Source: Nonomuraea sp. NBC_00507
GTDB lineage: Bacteria > Actinomycetota > Actinomycetes > Streptosporangiales > Streptosporangiaceae
NCBI RefSeq assembly: GCF_036013525.1
Contig: NZ_CP107853.1
Span: 12,152,001 to 12,216,000 of the forward strand
DNA: 64,000 nucleotides
Reading direction: 5' to 3'
Both the position numbers and the translations under genes were made by a program. The notes beneath the pieces are model-generated. The model made no database searches. It had not been told where the DNA came from and worked only from the letters and a program-made list of their open reading frames with translations. Below are positions 17,157-26,010 of this stretch, piece by piece (position 1 is the stretch's first letter; each line of letters opens with the position of its first letter).

Positions 17157-17361
17157 GAGATCCTCCGGGATTGCTTCCCAAGCGATTGGCGCGCCATTGC
17201 CGGGCTGACCCGTAAAGATGTACGCACTCGCGAATATGTCATCCAGGCGACGGCCGCAGCCCCGCTTCCCCGCGGACCACACGGAATCCGAGTCCCGGCT
17301 TGAGAGTGTCTTTGACGATCGGCACGGCGCTCTCCGACCGATGCGTCCGAGCCCGGCCGGA

Positions 17362-17709
17362 TCACTCGTGCCGCGGGATCCTCGACACCTCGTGATCGGC
17401 ATGATGAACCGCCTCGGCGATCAAGGCTCGAATGTGGGAGTCGCGGGCACGGTAGAGAACCCGCCGCCCCTCCCGGCGGCAGGCCACCAGCCCAGCCAGC
17501 CGGAGCTTGGCCAGATGCTGGGACACGGCAGGCCGGGCCGCTCCCACCGCTGTGACGAGGTTGCCCACGTCGTGCTCACCGTGAGCCAGAGCCCACAGCA
17601 GGCGCAACCTGGTGGCGTCGGAGAGCATCCGGAAGGCCGCGACCGCCACCTCCACCTGAGCGTCGGTCGGTGGGGCGCCGGTCGGTTGGCCGCCATTGTG
17701 CTGCTGCAT
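17362..17709 (-). CDS. ArsR/SmtB-family metal sensor (copy 1)
   Basis: 115 residues from ATG 17709 (an in-frame ATG at 17727 adds six). The winged helix includes FRMLSDATRLRLLWALAHGE and the recognition helix ARPAVSQHLAKLRLAGLVA, then wing GRRVLYRARDSHI. The last helix has AEAVHHADHEVSR, with His residues placed like the alpha-5 sites of NmtR/KmtR-type Ni/Co sensors. It lies between the cbiMN gene and the divergent CDF exporter, so it likely represses export and perhaps its own gene when metal is low. Which metal it senses cannot be fixed from sequence. Confidence 0.87.
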   Translation of the reverse strand: MQQHNGGQPTGAPPTDAQVEVAVAAFRMLSDATRLRLLWALAHGEHDVGNLVTAVGAARPAVSQHLAKLRLAGLVACRREGRRVLYRARDSHIRALIAEAVHHADHEVSRIPRHE

Positions 17710-17720
17710 GGTCGACGCAC

Positions 17721-17763
17721 CTAACATGTGCTTGCGTGCGCATACGAATACATATCGAAGGGG
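17721..17763. promoter_or_regulatory. AT-rich divergent promoter/operator region between arsR and CDF
   Basis: This short AT-richer stretch contains the dyad core TGCG-TG-CGCA and CGAATACATAT. A related word, CGAATATGT, occurs at 17231-17239 upstream of cbiMN. Both could be ArsR sites; the match is weak. Confidence 0.35.
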
Positions 17764-17812
17764 ATAACCGTACTGTCACCCGCGCTCCATGAGACAGGAC
17801 GAGGAGCAGCAG

Positions 17813-18898
17813 ATGAGCGTGCACAGCCGCCCAGGACCCTCCCACGAGCAGGACCACGACCACAGCCACGGACACGGTCACGGACATGGTCACGACGAGC
17901 ATGACCACGGATCCCCCAGCCGCACCCTAGGGGAACGGCTCCGTCATGTGGTGACGCCACACAGTCACGACGCGGCAGCCCGGACTGATCACGCACTGGA
18001 GACCAGCCGCCGCGGCATGCGGACCCTGGCGATCTCCTTCGCCGTGCTCACCGTCACCGCTCTCGCCCAAGTCGTGATCTTCGCGAGGTCGGGATCGGTG
18101 GCCCTGCTCGGTGACACCCTGCACAACTTCGCCGACGCCCTGACCGCCGTGCCCCTGGCGATCGCCTTCACGGTGGGCCGGCGCATGGCTTCGCGCCGGT
18201 TCACCTACGGGTATGGCAGAGCCGAGGACCTGGCCGGCATCGTCATCGTGCTGATCATCGCCGCCTCGGCGGGCCTGGCCGGATACGAGGCCGTCAAGCG
18301 CCTGATCAACCCACAAGACGTGGAGGCGCTCGGCTGGGTCGCCGCCGCAGGAGTGATCGGCTTCCTCGGCAACGAACTGGTGGCCCGCTACCGGATCAAG
18401 GTCGGCCGCGAGATCGGCTCCGCGGCGCTGGTCGCCGACGGCCTGCACGCCCGCACCGACGGCTTCACGTCACTGGCCGTGCTGCTCGGAGCAGCCGGAG
18501 TATGGGCCGGCTGGCCGTACGCCGACCCGATCATCGGCCTGCTCATCACCATCGCGATTCTCTACGTACTGCGTGACGCCGCCCGCGAGGTCTACCACCG
18601 GCTGATGGACGCCGTCGACCCCGCGCTGATCAGCAAGGCCGAGCAGATCGTCGCCGAAACCCCAGGCGTGCGCCGCATCGGCTCCCTGCGCATGCGCTGG
18701 ATCGGCCACTCCCTCCGCGCCGAGGTCGACATCGTGGTGAGCCATGAACTCTCCCTGGTCGAGGCGCACGCCGTAGCAGTGGAGGCCGAGCACCGGCTCA
18801 TCCACAACCTCCCGCGGCTGCAGGCCGCCACAGTGCACGCCGACCCCGACGGGCCCGAAGGCACCGACCACCACGCTGTCCTGGTCATCCACCGGTAG
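17813..18898 (+). CDS. Cation diffusion facilitator (Ni/Co/Zn efflux)
   Basis: 361 residues; ATG 17813 is chosen because GAGGAG lies upstream, while ATG 17789 has no ribosome site. A His-rich N-terminus (HEQDHDHSHGHGHGHGHDEH) precedes six helices. Metal-site motifs are LLGDTLHNFADALTAVPLAI in helix 2 (H-x3-D) and LVADGLHARTDGFTSLAVLL in helix 5 (H-x3-D), so it is of the ZitB/CzcD class. The cytosolic C-terminal domain follows (VRRIGSLRMRWIGHSLRAEV). It uses proton exchange to expel divalent metal, and divergent placement from the ArsR sensor implies metal-induced expression. Confidence 0.93.
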   Translation: MSVHSRPGPSHEQDHDHSHGHGHGHGHDEHDHGSPSRTLGERLRHVVTPHSHDAAARTDHALETSRRGMRTLAISFAVLTVTALAQVVIFARSGSVALLGDTLHNFADALTAVPLAIAFTVGRRMASRRFTYGYGRAEDLAGIVIVLIIAASAGLAGYEAVKRLINPQDVEALGWVAAAGVIGFLGNELVARYRIKVGREIGSAALVADGLHARTDGFTSLAVLLGAAGVWAGWPYADPIIGLLITIAILYVLRDAAREVYHRLMDAVDPALISKAEQIVAETPGVRRIGSLRMRWIGHSLRAEVDIVVSHELSLVEAHAVAVEAEHRLIHNLPRLQAATVHADPDGPEGTDHHAVLVIHR

Positions 18899-18974
18899 AT
18901 CACCTCACCTCGACCTTCGTCTTCGACTGCGCTGCAGCCGCCGGAGGCCGCCGCGGCGGCTCTACGATGTGCTC

Positions 18975-19325
18975 ATGAGCATGAGCGCGGCCCACGCAGA
19001 TGCGCTGACCTCCCAGCAGAGGGGTGAGCGGTTCGAAGTCGCCGCGTCCGTTCTGGCCCTGCTCGCCGATCGCACGCGGTTGGCGCTCCTGAGCCGGTTG
19101 AGTCTCGGCGAAGCCGATGTCACCACCCTCACCGAGGCCATCGGGGCCTCTCGCCCCTCTGTCAGCCAGCACCTGGCCAAGCTCCGGCTCGCCGGACTGG
19201 TGGCCGCCCGCAAGGACGGGCGCCACGTGGTCTACTCCCTGCACCATGGACACCTCCGCCGCCTGGTCGAGGAGTCGCTGAACGTCGCCGATCACCAGAT
19301 CGGGTCACTGCCGCCGCATGACTGA
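18975..19325 (+). CDS. ArsR/SmtB-family metal sensor (copy 2)
   Basis: 116 residues from ATG 18975 (GTG 18969 and ATG 18981 are also in frame; no strong ribosome site helps). Winged helix: VLALLADRTRLALLSRLSLG, recognition helix SRPSVSQHLAKLRLAGLVAA, wing GRHVVYSLHHGHLRRL. The final helix has VADHQIGSLPPHD, with His/Asp ligands as in Ni/Co sensors. It is closely similar in layout to copy 1, with the same SVSQHLAKLRLAGLVA core, so one may be a duplicate. It follows the CDF gene by 76 bases in the same direction and may be co-transcribed with it. Confidence 0.85.
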   Translation: MSMSAAHADALTSQQRGERFEVAASVLALLADRTRLALLSRLSLGEADVTTLTEAIGASRPSVSQHLAKLRLAGLVAARKDGRHVVYSLHHGHLRRLVEESLNVADHQIGSLPPHD

Positions 19326-19358
19326 GCGGCACGCTCTACGCCCGCCGGCGCGGCAGCG

Positions 19359-19586
19359 TCACACGCTTGGGCCGAACGGCAGGCCCTTCTCGGCCTTGGC
19401 CACGCAGTCCGGGCACACCGGCAGGTCCACTGACCGAGCCACGGCCTCCGGGGTGGCCGGACGCATCGTCCCCAGGAAGGTGAGGCCCGGCGGGAGCCCG
19501 GTCGCCAGATCCACCAGGAACGTCGTCACCTCCGCGGGGTCGTAGTCGAACTCCCGCTTGCACGCGTAGCAGCGACCGGTCTCCAT
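19359..19586 (-). CDS. Small zinc-ribbon-like protein, unknown function
   Basis: 75 residues with GGAAAGG just upstream. Two Cys pairs frame the sequence: CYAC at residues 6-9 and CPDC at about 58-61, a spacing consistent with a zinc ribbon. The middle is PGLTFLGTMRPATPEAV. No partner gene is evident; it converges on the ArsR gene and is divergent from the spondin-domain gene. A regulatory or protein-binding role is possible but unsupported. Confidence 0.65.
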   Translation of the reverse strand: METGRCYACKREFDYDPAEVTTFLVDLATGLPPGLTFLGTMRPATPEAVARSVDLPVCPDCVAKAEKGLPFGPSV

Positions 19587-19812
19587 AGGCCCGCCTTTCC
19601 GTCGGCAGCCAGCCTACGTCGGCGGCCTGTCCGAACTCTTGGCCTTCACCGCCGGCGCCCGTGTCCCGAGCCGGCGGGTCGGAAGGTCGGCGGCTGTGAC
19701 GCGGCATGTGCCGTAATGGCCCGTAATCACCAGGTAAGCCATGCGTAAGATCTTGAAGGCGGATATGGCCATAACGTCCTGTGCGTCACATCCACCCGAA
19801 GGAGCACACGTG

Positions 19813-20463
19813 ATGCGCCCTGTCCAACTGTTCGCAGGCCTGACCGCCCTCTGCGCCGGTATGGTCGCCCTGCCTGCCGCCGCACAGGCGAAACCCATGA
19901 CGACGTGGACGGTGAAGATCCAAAACCTGACGCCGCCGGGATCCCAGCCGCTGTCACCCCCCGTGGTGGTCGTCCACTCGCCCAGCGTCCATGTCTGGCA
20001 ACTCGGCCGGTTCGCCAGCCGTGGCGTCGCCGCGGTGGCCGAGGACGGCGACGCGCCGACGCTGATCAAGGAGATCTCCAAGCGGCCCGGCGTGCGTGAC
20101 GCGTTCGCCCCGGCCAGCGCTCCGATCGCACCGGGCCAGAGTGCGACATTCCAGGTCAAGGTACGGCCAGGCGACCGAATCAGTGTCGTCAGCATGCTCG
20201 TCAACACCAACGACGGCTTCACCGGTGTGGACGCGTTGCGGCCTCGGCCGGGCTCGATCCGGACCATGGCCTACGACGCGGGCAGCGAAAAGAACCTCGA
20301 GACCAAGGCCACCATCCCCGGTCCCTGCTGCGGCAACCCGATGGTGCGTGCGCCCGAGAGGAGGCCGATCAGCAAGCACAAGGGGATCATGGCCTGTGGT
20401 GACCTGGACCGCGAGACCTACGGCTGGACCGGCCCGGTCGCCAAGCTGACCTTCGCGAATTGA
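19813..20463 (+). CDS. Secreted spondin-domain protein
   Basis: 216 residues from ATG 19813 (AAGGAG 8 bases upstream). Signal peptide to about residue 26 (AAAQA-K). The body matches the bacterial Spondin_N domain: TTWTVKIQNLTPPGSQPLSP near the start, then SVVSMLVNTNDGFTGVDALR, MAYDAGSEKN and IPGPCCGNP near the end. In eukaryotes the domain occurs in extracellular matrix proteins; in bacteria it is a secreted beta-sandwich of unknown role. A CC pair and a single later Cys might form a disulfide. It is followed 11 bases later by the convergent response-regulator gene. Confidence 0.8.
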   Translation: MRPVQLFAGLTALCAGMVALPAAAQAKPMTTWTVKIQNLTPPGSQPLSPPVVVVHSPSVHVWQLGRFASRGVAAVAEDGDAPTLIKEISKRPGVRDAFAPASAPIAPGQSATFQVKVRPGDRISVVSMLVNTNDGFTGVDALRPRPGSIRTMAYDAGSEKNLETKATIPGPCCGNPMVRAPERRPISKHKGIMACGDLDRETYGWTGPVAKLTFAN

Positions 20464-20474
20464 CGATCCAGGCG

Positions 20475-21125
20475 CTACGGCCGGTTGAGGCCGGTCTCGT
20501 AGGCGAAGATCACGGCCTGGATGCGGTCGCGGAGGCCGAGTTTCATCAGGATGCGCTTGACGTGCGTCCTGATCGTCGACTCCTCGACGAGGAGCGCGGC
20601 GGCGATCTCCCGATTGGACAGGCCACGCGAAATGAGCCCGAGGACCTCCCTCTCGCGTGGTGTCAGCCCCTCGAGCTTGGCCTGATCGCTGAGGTCGGGA
20701 ACCGGCTGGCGGGCCATGCGGTCGATCACGCGACGGGTGACCGACGGGGACAGCAGTGAGTCGCCGGCGGCGACGGTGTGCACGGCGGCGATCAGGTCCT
20801 CGGGCCGGGTGCGTTTGAGCAGGAAACCGGAGGCGCCGGCCCGCAGGGCTCCGAAGATGTAGTCGTCCTGTTCGAAGGTCGTGAGGATCAGGACCTTCGT
20901 GTCAGGGGCGATCCTGGACAGCTCCCGGGTGGCGGCGATGCCGTCCATGTCTGGCATGCGTACGTCCATCAGGACGACGTCGGGCGCAAGTCTGCGGGTC
21001 CGGTCGACCGCTTCCCGTCCGGTCGACGCCTGGCCGACGATCTCGATGGCGGGATCGGCGGTGAGAAGCTCGGCGAGCCCGGCACGCATCAGGTCGTCGT
21101 CGTCTGCGATCAGCACCCGCGTCAC
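20475..21125 (-). CDS. NarL/FixJ-family response regulator
   Basis: 216 residues, GTG start overlapping the kinase stop (GTGA). The receiver domain (1-120) has the acidic pocket IADDDD, phospho-acceptor Asp54 in VVLMDVRMPDMDG, Thr in ILTTFEQ and Lys in FLLKRTRPED. The LuxR-type helix-turn-helix (about 150-210) has LTPREREVLGLISRGLSNRE and a recognition helix EESTIRTHVKRILMKLGLRD. It pairs with the upstream DesK-like kinase. The divergent small-protein/ABC-transporter operon at 22527 is the likely target, as in many actinomycete systems of this layout. Confidence 0.95.
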   Translation of the reverse strand: MTRVLIADDDDLMRAGLAELLTADPAIEIVGQASTGREAVDRTRRLAPDVVLMDVRMPDMDGIAATRELSRIAPDTKVLILTTFEQDDYIFGALRAGASGFLLKRTRPEDLIAAVHTVAAGDSLLSPSVTRRVIDRMARQPVPDLSDQAKLEGLTPREREVLGLISRGLSNREIAAALLVEESTIRTHVKRILMKLGLRDRIQAVIFAYETGLNRP

Positions 21126-22360
21126 GCGTGGTGACCCCTGTCGGGAAGCGAGGCGTGGAGCCGGAACGTGCCGCCCGCATGCTCGGTGTCGAGGCTGCCG
21201 CCGAGCAGGCGGGCGCGCTCGAGCATGCCGATCAGTCCATGTCCTCCGCCGGATCGGGGTGTGCCGCCGGCGCGCACCGGGTTGGTGACGGTGAGCTCGA
21301 CCGTCGCCTCCCTGAACACGATCTCGACCGTAGCACTGCCGGTTCCATGGCGGGCGGCGTTGGTGAGGGCTTCCTGGAGGATCCGGTAGACGGTTCGATC
21401 AGCGGTGGCGGCGAGGGGCCGGGATCGGCCCGCGGATGTGAGCATGACCTCGAGTCCGGTCGCGGTGTGGCGGGCGATCAACGTGTCGAGCGAGGCGAGT
21501 CCGGGTGGCACCTCCACGGCGCCGTTCGCAGGGGTGGGCTCGCGGAGCGTGCCGACGACCTGATCGATCTCCGCCGCTGTCTGGCGGGCGAGCTCTTCGA
21601 TCGTCTCCAGGGCGCGGAGCGAACGATCCGGGTCCCGATGGTGCCGCAGCCGGGCGGCGCCCGCCCGGACGGCGATCAGGCTGATCGCGTGGCCGGCCGC
21701 ATCGTGCAGGTCGCGGGCGATCCTGGCGCGTTCTTCTGCGACGGCGAGCTGACGGTCGCGTTCGGCCTGCTGGGCGGTGAGCAGGGCGCGCTGTTCGAGG
21801 ACGGCCATCTGCTCGCGCCGCAGGCGGGTCCGCTCGCCGGCGAACCACGCGACGGCCCAGGCGAGGCCGGTGTGGAGGAGCTCGAGCCAGGGGAAGCCGG
21901 CCTGCGCGACGGCGGCCGCGCTCATGTACGCCGCGAAGACGCCCACGACGATGCCGGTGGTGCGCATGGTCCAGGGCGCCGCACGATCGCGGCTCGCGGC
22001 GAGCAGGTAGAGCGCCACCGTGGGGCCGAGCGTCACGGCGGCGGGGCCGAGTATCGCGGCCGCGGGACCTCCTATCGGCTGGTCCGGGTAGCCGATGCCG
22101 GCCATCGCCACGCTCGCCGCCGCGGTCGCCAGGAAGACGCCGAGGGTGAAGCGCCGCCAGAGGAGAAGCGGCAGCGCCGAGAACGTCGCGAGCACGGCGC
22201 CGACCAGGTCGAGGTCATGCGCATCGAGGCGAGCGGCGCCGCCGTGGCTGAGCCTGGCCAGCGAGGCGGCCAGGACGACGGCCGTGATGGCCGCGTCGAG
22301 GATCGTTCGCGAGCTCGGCCGGGTCGCGAAAAGGCTGCGGGCGGTGGTTGTCAATGGCAT
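21122..22360 (-). CDS. DesK-like sensor histidine kinase (HisKA_3)
   Basis: 412 residues from ATG 22360. Residues 1-190 hold about five or six hydrophobic helices with little outside the membrane, suggesting an intramembrane sensor. A cytosolic coiled stretch (LEQRALLTAQQAERDRQLAV) leads to the HisKA_3 box RARIARDLHDAAGHAISLI with the phosphorylatable His. The ATPase domain has N-box LQEALTNAARHGTG and G-box GGHGLIGMLERARLLGG. It is translationally coupled to the response regulator and divergent from an ABC exporter operon, an arrangement typical of systems that detect cell-envelope stress or antibiotics. Confidence 0.93.
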   Translation of the reverse strand: MPLTTTARSLFATRPSSRTILDAAITAVVLAASLARLSHGGAARLDAHDLDLVGAVLATFSALPLLLWRRFTLGVFLATAAASVAMAGIGYPDQPIGGPAAAILGPAAVTLGPTVALYLLAASRDRAAPWTMRTTGIVVGVFAAYMSAAAVAQAGFPWLELLHTGLAWAVAWFAGERTRLRREQMAVLEQRALLTAQQAERDRQLAVAEERARIARDLHDAAGHAISLIAVRAGAARLRHHRDPDRSLRALETIEELARQTAAEIDQVVGTLREPTPANGAVEVPPGLASLDTLIARHTATGLEVMLTSAGRSRPLAATADRTVYRILQEALTNAARHGTGSATVEIVFREATVELTVTNPVRAGGTPRSGGGHGLIGMLERARLLGGSLDTEHAGGTFRLHASLPDRGHHA

Positions 22361-22526
22361 AGGCCCTGCGAGCGTAACGCCTGCGCCGGTGGCCGGTCGT
22401 CGCCCTACGGGGGGATCCGTGTGGACGCGATGGGGACGGACGAGTTCCTCTCGCGGGGCGTTTCGCGCGTTCTGGATGATCCGTAGCTTGACGACACGTG
22501 ACACAGGACAACGTGAGGACGCCCAC

Positions 22527-22685
22527 ATGAGCGAGTCCGGTATGCCGCAGTGGGTGAAGGTGCTGGCGCTCGTCGCGGCCATCGTGATCGTGCTGCTCAT
22601 CGCCGTGATGCTGCTGGGTGGCGGTGGCGGTGGGCACACGCCCATGCGCCACGGCGCGCCCGGCCTCTCGTACGAGGGGGTCTGA
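22527..22685 (+). CDS. 52-residue single-span membrane protein
   Basis: ATG with GAGGA seven bases upstream; the stop lies 4 bases before the ABC ATPase start. N-terminus MSESGMPQWVKVL, one hydrophobic helix of about 22 residues, then a Gly run and GHTPMRHGAPG. The short cytosolic start and His-containing outer tail suggest a small transporter accessory or sensor peptide. Not recognised as a named family. Position as first gene of the ABC operon and divergent from the kinase suggests it helps signal or stabilise the transporter (inference). Confidence 0.75.
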   Translation: MSESGMPQWVKVLALVAAIVIVLLIAVMLLGGGGGGHTPMRHGAPGLSYEGV

Positions 22686-22689
22686 GGCC

Positions 22690-23382
22690 ATGGAACGCGT
22701 GATTCGCCTCAGCGATGTGCTCAAGACATACCCGTTGAGCGCTGGCGAGGTGGTCGCCGTCGACCATCTCGACCTGGAGATCGAGGCGGGCGAGTTCGTC
22801 GCGATCGTGGGGCGGTCGGGCAGCGGCAAGACGACGCTGCTCAACCTGCTGGCCGGCATCGACCGCCCCACCTCGGGGACGGTCCAGGCAGCAGGCGCAG
22901 ATCTCGGCGCGCTGTCGGAGTCCGGGCTGGCCGCCTGGCGGGGCGCCAATGTGGGGCTGGTCTTCCAGTTCTTCCAGCTGCTGCCGACACTGACCGTCGC
23001 GGAGAACGTGATGCTGCCGATGGACTTCGCCGGGAAGATCCCGATCGGTGAGCGGCGGGATCGGGCCGTGCAGTTGCTCAAGCAGGTCGGCATCGGCGAC
23101 CAGGCCGACAAGTTGCCCGCCACGTTGTCGGGCGGACAGCAGCAGCGTGCGGCGATCGCCCGGGCCCTGGCCAACGATCCGCCGCTGCTGCTGGCCGACG
23201 AGCCGACGGGCAACCTCGACTCCGCCGCCGCGGATGCCGTGCTGAAGCTGTTCGCCGACCTGAACGGCGAAGGACGGACCATCGTCGTGGTCACGCACGA
23301 ACGCGACATCCGCTCGATCGTGGGCCGCGAGATCACGCTCGTGGACGGCCGCGTCGTCAGTGACGAGGGGGTCAGGAAATGA
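22690..23382 (+). CDS. ABC transporter ATPase (MacB/LolD-like)
   Basis: 230 residues from ATG 22690. Walker A GRSGSGKTT (41-49), Q-loop LVFQFFQLLPTL, signature LSGGQQQRAAIARAL, Walker B LLLADEPTGNLDS and H-loop VVVTHERD are all present. The ADEPTGNLDS box is typical of the LolD/MacB/FtsE group that works with FtsX-type permeases. The next gene encodes such a permease and overlaps by 4 bases (ATGA). Probable role: mechanotransmission or export of lipids, peptides or drugs, under control of the divergent two-component system. Confidence 0.95.
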   Translation: MERVIRLSDVLKTYPLSAGEVVAVDHLDLEIEAGEFVAIVGRSGSGKTTLLNLLAGIDRPTSGTVQAAGADLGALSESGLAAWRGANVGLVFQFFQLLPTLTVAENVMLPMDFAGKIPIGERRDRAVQLLKQVGIGDQADKLPATLSGGQQQRAAIARALANDPPLLLADEPTGNLDSAAADAVLKLFADLNGEGRTIVVVTHERDIRSIVGREITLVDGRVVSDEGVRK

Positions 23383-25820
23383 GTGGGCTGATGACGGTCA
23401 AGCTGCGCCGGGATCTGCGCGCGGCCTGGCCGCGGTTCGTGCTGATGGTGATCGCGATCGCGGTCAGCCTGACGGTGTTCGGGGGCGTGCTCAATGCGTG
23501 GTCGGCCATTGGAAGGGAGACCAGCGGCGCGTACATGAGCACCGAGCCCGCCTCGGCGACGATCGTTCTCGACCGTGATCTCGACCCGCAGCGGATGGCG
23601 GCGATCGCGGCCCAGGTACGCGAGCGGCCGGGGGTGCTCGAGGCCACGGCGCGCGCCCAGTTCGACGGCGAGATCGAGGTCAACGGCAGCAAGCTGGACG
23701 TCGCGCTGCAGGTCTTCGTGGCCGCGCCCGACGACCCGATGCGGATGGTCAAGTTCGATGTGGGGCAGGCAGGCAGCTGGCCACCGCCGCCCGGCGAGAT
23801 CCTCATCGGACAGGATTCCCTCGGCCTGCTGGGCGTAGCGGTCGGCGACACGATGACCGTCACGACCCCGAGCGGCGATCCCGTACGGCTGCGCGTGGCG
23901 GGAACGGTGTATGACCCCAGCCTCGCCCCGTCCCCCCAGGAACAAAGGGGGCACGCCTACCTGTCCACCGCATCGCTGTCCACGCCCGGACTCAACCAGT
24001 TGAAGATCCAAGTCGCCGATCCCGGCACGACGGAGCCGAGCCGGGACCGCGATGCGGCGGTCGCCGTGGCGGGCGCGGTCAGCACGTGGCTGCAGCGCGA
24101 ACACGGCCTGGCGATCAGCGAGATCCAGGTTCCCGAGCCGTACGCGCACCCGCACCAGTGGCAGGCCGACGTGCTGCTGTTGTCGCTGCTGGCCGGCGGC
24201 GCCGCCGCGCTGCTGCTGTCCACGGTCCTGGTGGCGAACATGCTCAACAACCTGTTCACCCAGCAGATCCCGCAGATCGGCATCATGAAGGCGATCGGCG
24301 CGGGGGCCGGCCGGATCGCCCGGCTCTACGCGGCGATGACGTTGTCGGTGGCCGCGGCGGCCACGCTGCTGGCGTTCGGGCCCGCCGTTTTCCTTGGCCA
24401 GGATCGGCTCAAGGGCCTGCTCGAGATGCTCGGCGTCCAGCCGGTCAGCCTGGCCGCTCCTTGGTGGAGCTATGCGATCATGCTCGCCGTCGGCCTCGGC
24501 CTCCCACCGCTGATGGCTCTGGTGCCGCTGGTCAAAGCCAGTCGCATCACCGTACGCGCGGCCATCGACCATCACGGGCTCGCAGCCAAGGCGAGCGCGG
24601 CAACCGGCGTCCTGGCCCGGTTGAGCCGCCTGCGCCGTCTCGACCGCGGCCTGCTGATGGCGCTGCGCAACACCGTCAGGCGGCCGGCCCGGTTCTGGCT
24701 CTGCGTCGGTCTCCTGGCCGGGGCGGGCTCGGTGTTCGTTGCCGGGATGTCCCTGACTTCCGGCACGCAGGCGGTCGAGGAGGAGAAGCAGGCGCTGCGC
24801 TACTGGGATGTCGAGGTGAAACTGGCCGGCCTCACCGAGGCGGACACCGTCGCCGGCGCGGTCGGGCGCGTGCCCGCCGCGGCCAGGGTGGAGACGTGGC
24901 AACGGGTCCAGGTCGGCATCGCCGCCCAAGGGCGGCTACCCGTCACCCGTACCTATCCCGACCAGGGTCACGGCAGCATCGCGTTGAACACGCTGATCGC
25001 CGGCCGCCCAGCGCCGCGGCTGTTGGAGGGACGCTGGCTGAACCCGGGTGAGACCGGCGCGGTGGTCCTCAACCAGAGCGTCCGCGCCAAGACCGTCCCC
25101 GGCCTCGGGGCCGGTGACGACGTCCTGCTGTTCATCGAGGGCAAGCCCACCACCTGGCGCCTGGCCGGCATCGTCGAGGAACGGGAGGGAGCCGGTGGCG
25201 GCGTCTACGCCACGGCCGAGGGGCTCGCCGCCGCCACCGGGCAGCCGCAGCGGGTCAACCAGGTCCGCGTCATCACCGGCAGCCACGACGAGCGCACGCG
25301 CGACGCGGTCGCCGCCTCCGCCCGTACGGCCTTCGCGGGCGCCGGTGTCACGGTGGAATCCGCGGCGTCGATCAGCAGGACCGAGGCCGCCTCGGCAGGC
25401 CACCTGGGCCCTGTGCTCCTGGTGCTGCTGGGGATCGCCGTGCCGCTCGGAGTGCTCGGCGGCATCGGCCTGGCCTCCACGATGAGCACCAACGTCCTCG
25501 ATCGGATCCGGGAGTTCGGCGTCATGCACGCCATCGGAGCACGGCCCAGAGCCGTCCGCCGCGTCGTGGTCGCCGAAGGCGTCTTCCTCGCGCTCACCAG
25601 CTGCGTGCTGGCGATCCTGCCGACGCTCGGGCTCACCGCGGTCCTCGGCGCCGGGCTGGGCAACCTCTTCAACAACGCGCCGCTGCCGTACCGGATCTCC
25701 GGTCTCGCGGTCGCCGTCTGGCTCGTGCTGGTGATCCTCGGCGCCGCGCTGGCCACCGACGCGGCGGCGACCCGGGCCTCCCGCATCACGGTCCGAGAAG
25801 CCCTCGCCTACCTGGGATGA
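23379..25820 (+). CDS. FtsX/MacB-type ABC permease, duplicated
   Basis: 813 residues, ATG overlapping the ATPase stop. One helix near residue 20, a large extracytoplasmic MacB-like domain (about 45-260), three helices (about 265-400) including LVANMLNNLFTQQIPQIGIM, then a second single helix (about 445), another extracytoplasmic part, and three helices (about 680-800) with ASTMSTNVLDRIREFGVMHA. This is the two-FtsX-domain, 8-TM layout common in actinomycetes. It forms the membrane part of the exporter with the preceding ATPase. A long hairpin lies about 120 bases downstream. Confidence 0.93.
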   Translation: MSGLMTVKLRRDLRAAWPRFVLMVIAIAVSLTVFGGVLNAWSAIGRETSGAYMSTEPASATIVLDRDLDPQRMAAIAAQVRERPGVLEATARAQFDGEIEVNGSKLDVALQVFVAAPDDPMRMVKFDVGQAGSWPPPPGEILIGQDSLGLLGVAVGDTMTVTTPSGDPVRLRVAGTVYDPSLAPSPQEQRGHAYLSTASLSTPGLNQLKIQVADPGTTEPSRDRDAAVAVAGAVSTWLQREHGLAISEIQVPEPYAHPHQWQADVLLLSLLAGGAAALLLSTVLVANMLNNLFTQQIPQIGIMKAIGAGAGRIARLYAAMTLSVAAAATLLAFGPAVFLGQDRLKGLLEMLGVQPVSLAAPWWSYAIMLAVGLGLPPLMALVPLVKASRITVRAAIDHHGLAAKASAATGVLARLSRLRRLDRGLLMALRNTVRRPARFWLCVGLLAGAGSVFVAGMSLTSGTQAVEEEKQALRYWDVEVKLAGLTEADTVAGAVGRVPAAARVETWQRVQVGIAAQGRLPVTRTYPDQGHGSIALNTLIAGRPAPRLLEGRWLNPGETGAVVLNQSVRAKTVPGLGAGDDVLLFIEGKPTTWRLAGIVEEREGAGGGVYATAEGLAAATGQPQRVNQVRVITGSHDERTRDAVAASARTAFAGAGVTVESAASISRTEAASAGHLGPVLLVLLGIAVPLGVLGGIGLASTMSTNVLDRIREFGVMHAIGARPRAVRRVVVAEGVFLALTSCVLAILPTLGLTAVLGAGLGNLFNNAPLPYRISGLAVAVWLVLVILGAALATDAAATRASRITVREALAYLG

Positions 25821-25942
25821 AGATGCCACCCCGCCTGCGAAAGTTCATGCTTCACTTTGCACGTCGCCTCCTCTGGCTTGGCGCCATCGCGTAGGACATC
25901 GCTCTCCACCTCACCGCCCTGACCGGCCCGGCCGCACAGTAG

Positions 25943-25980
25943 GTGACCATCACGCTCGCGAAGGCGAGCGCGATGGTCAC
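25943..25980. terminator. Bidirectional terminator hairpin between ABC permease and haloperoxidase genes
   Basis: A 9-bp outer stem GTGACCATC/GATGGTCAC, one mismatch, and a 7-bp inner stem CGCTCGC/GCGAGCG enclose a GAAG loop. It lies between convergent genes, so it can serve both. Confidence 0.75.
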
Positions 25981-26010
25981 CCCGAGTTTCCTCATCCGGA
26001 CATGGGCTGG

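Noticed and set aside
17157..17361. Cobalamin riboswitch upstream of cbiMN
   Set aside because: The conserved B12-box bases and paired core were not found; an ArsR gene nearby gives a simpler regulator.
22215..24929. A 904-codon minus-strand frame opposite the ABC genes
   Set aside because: Pure antisense shadow in high-GC DNA; composition is Arg/Gln/His-rich with no domain, and the opposite strand encodes clear ABC proteins.
25852..25995. A 47-codon minus-strand frame starting MRKLGVTIALAFASVMVTYC just after the haloperoxidase gene
   Set aside because: It looks like a signal peptide but overlaps the terminator hairpin at 25943-25980, has no ribosome site and ends in a basic tail without a domain.
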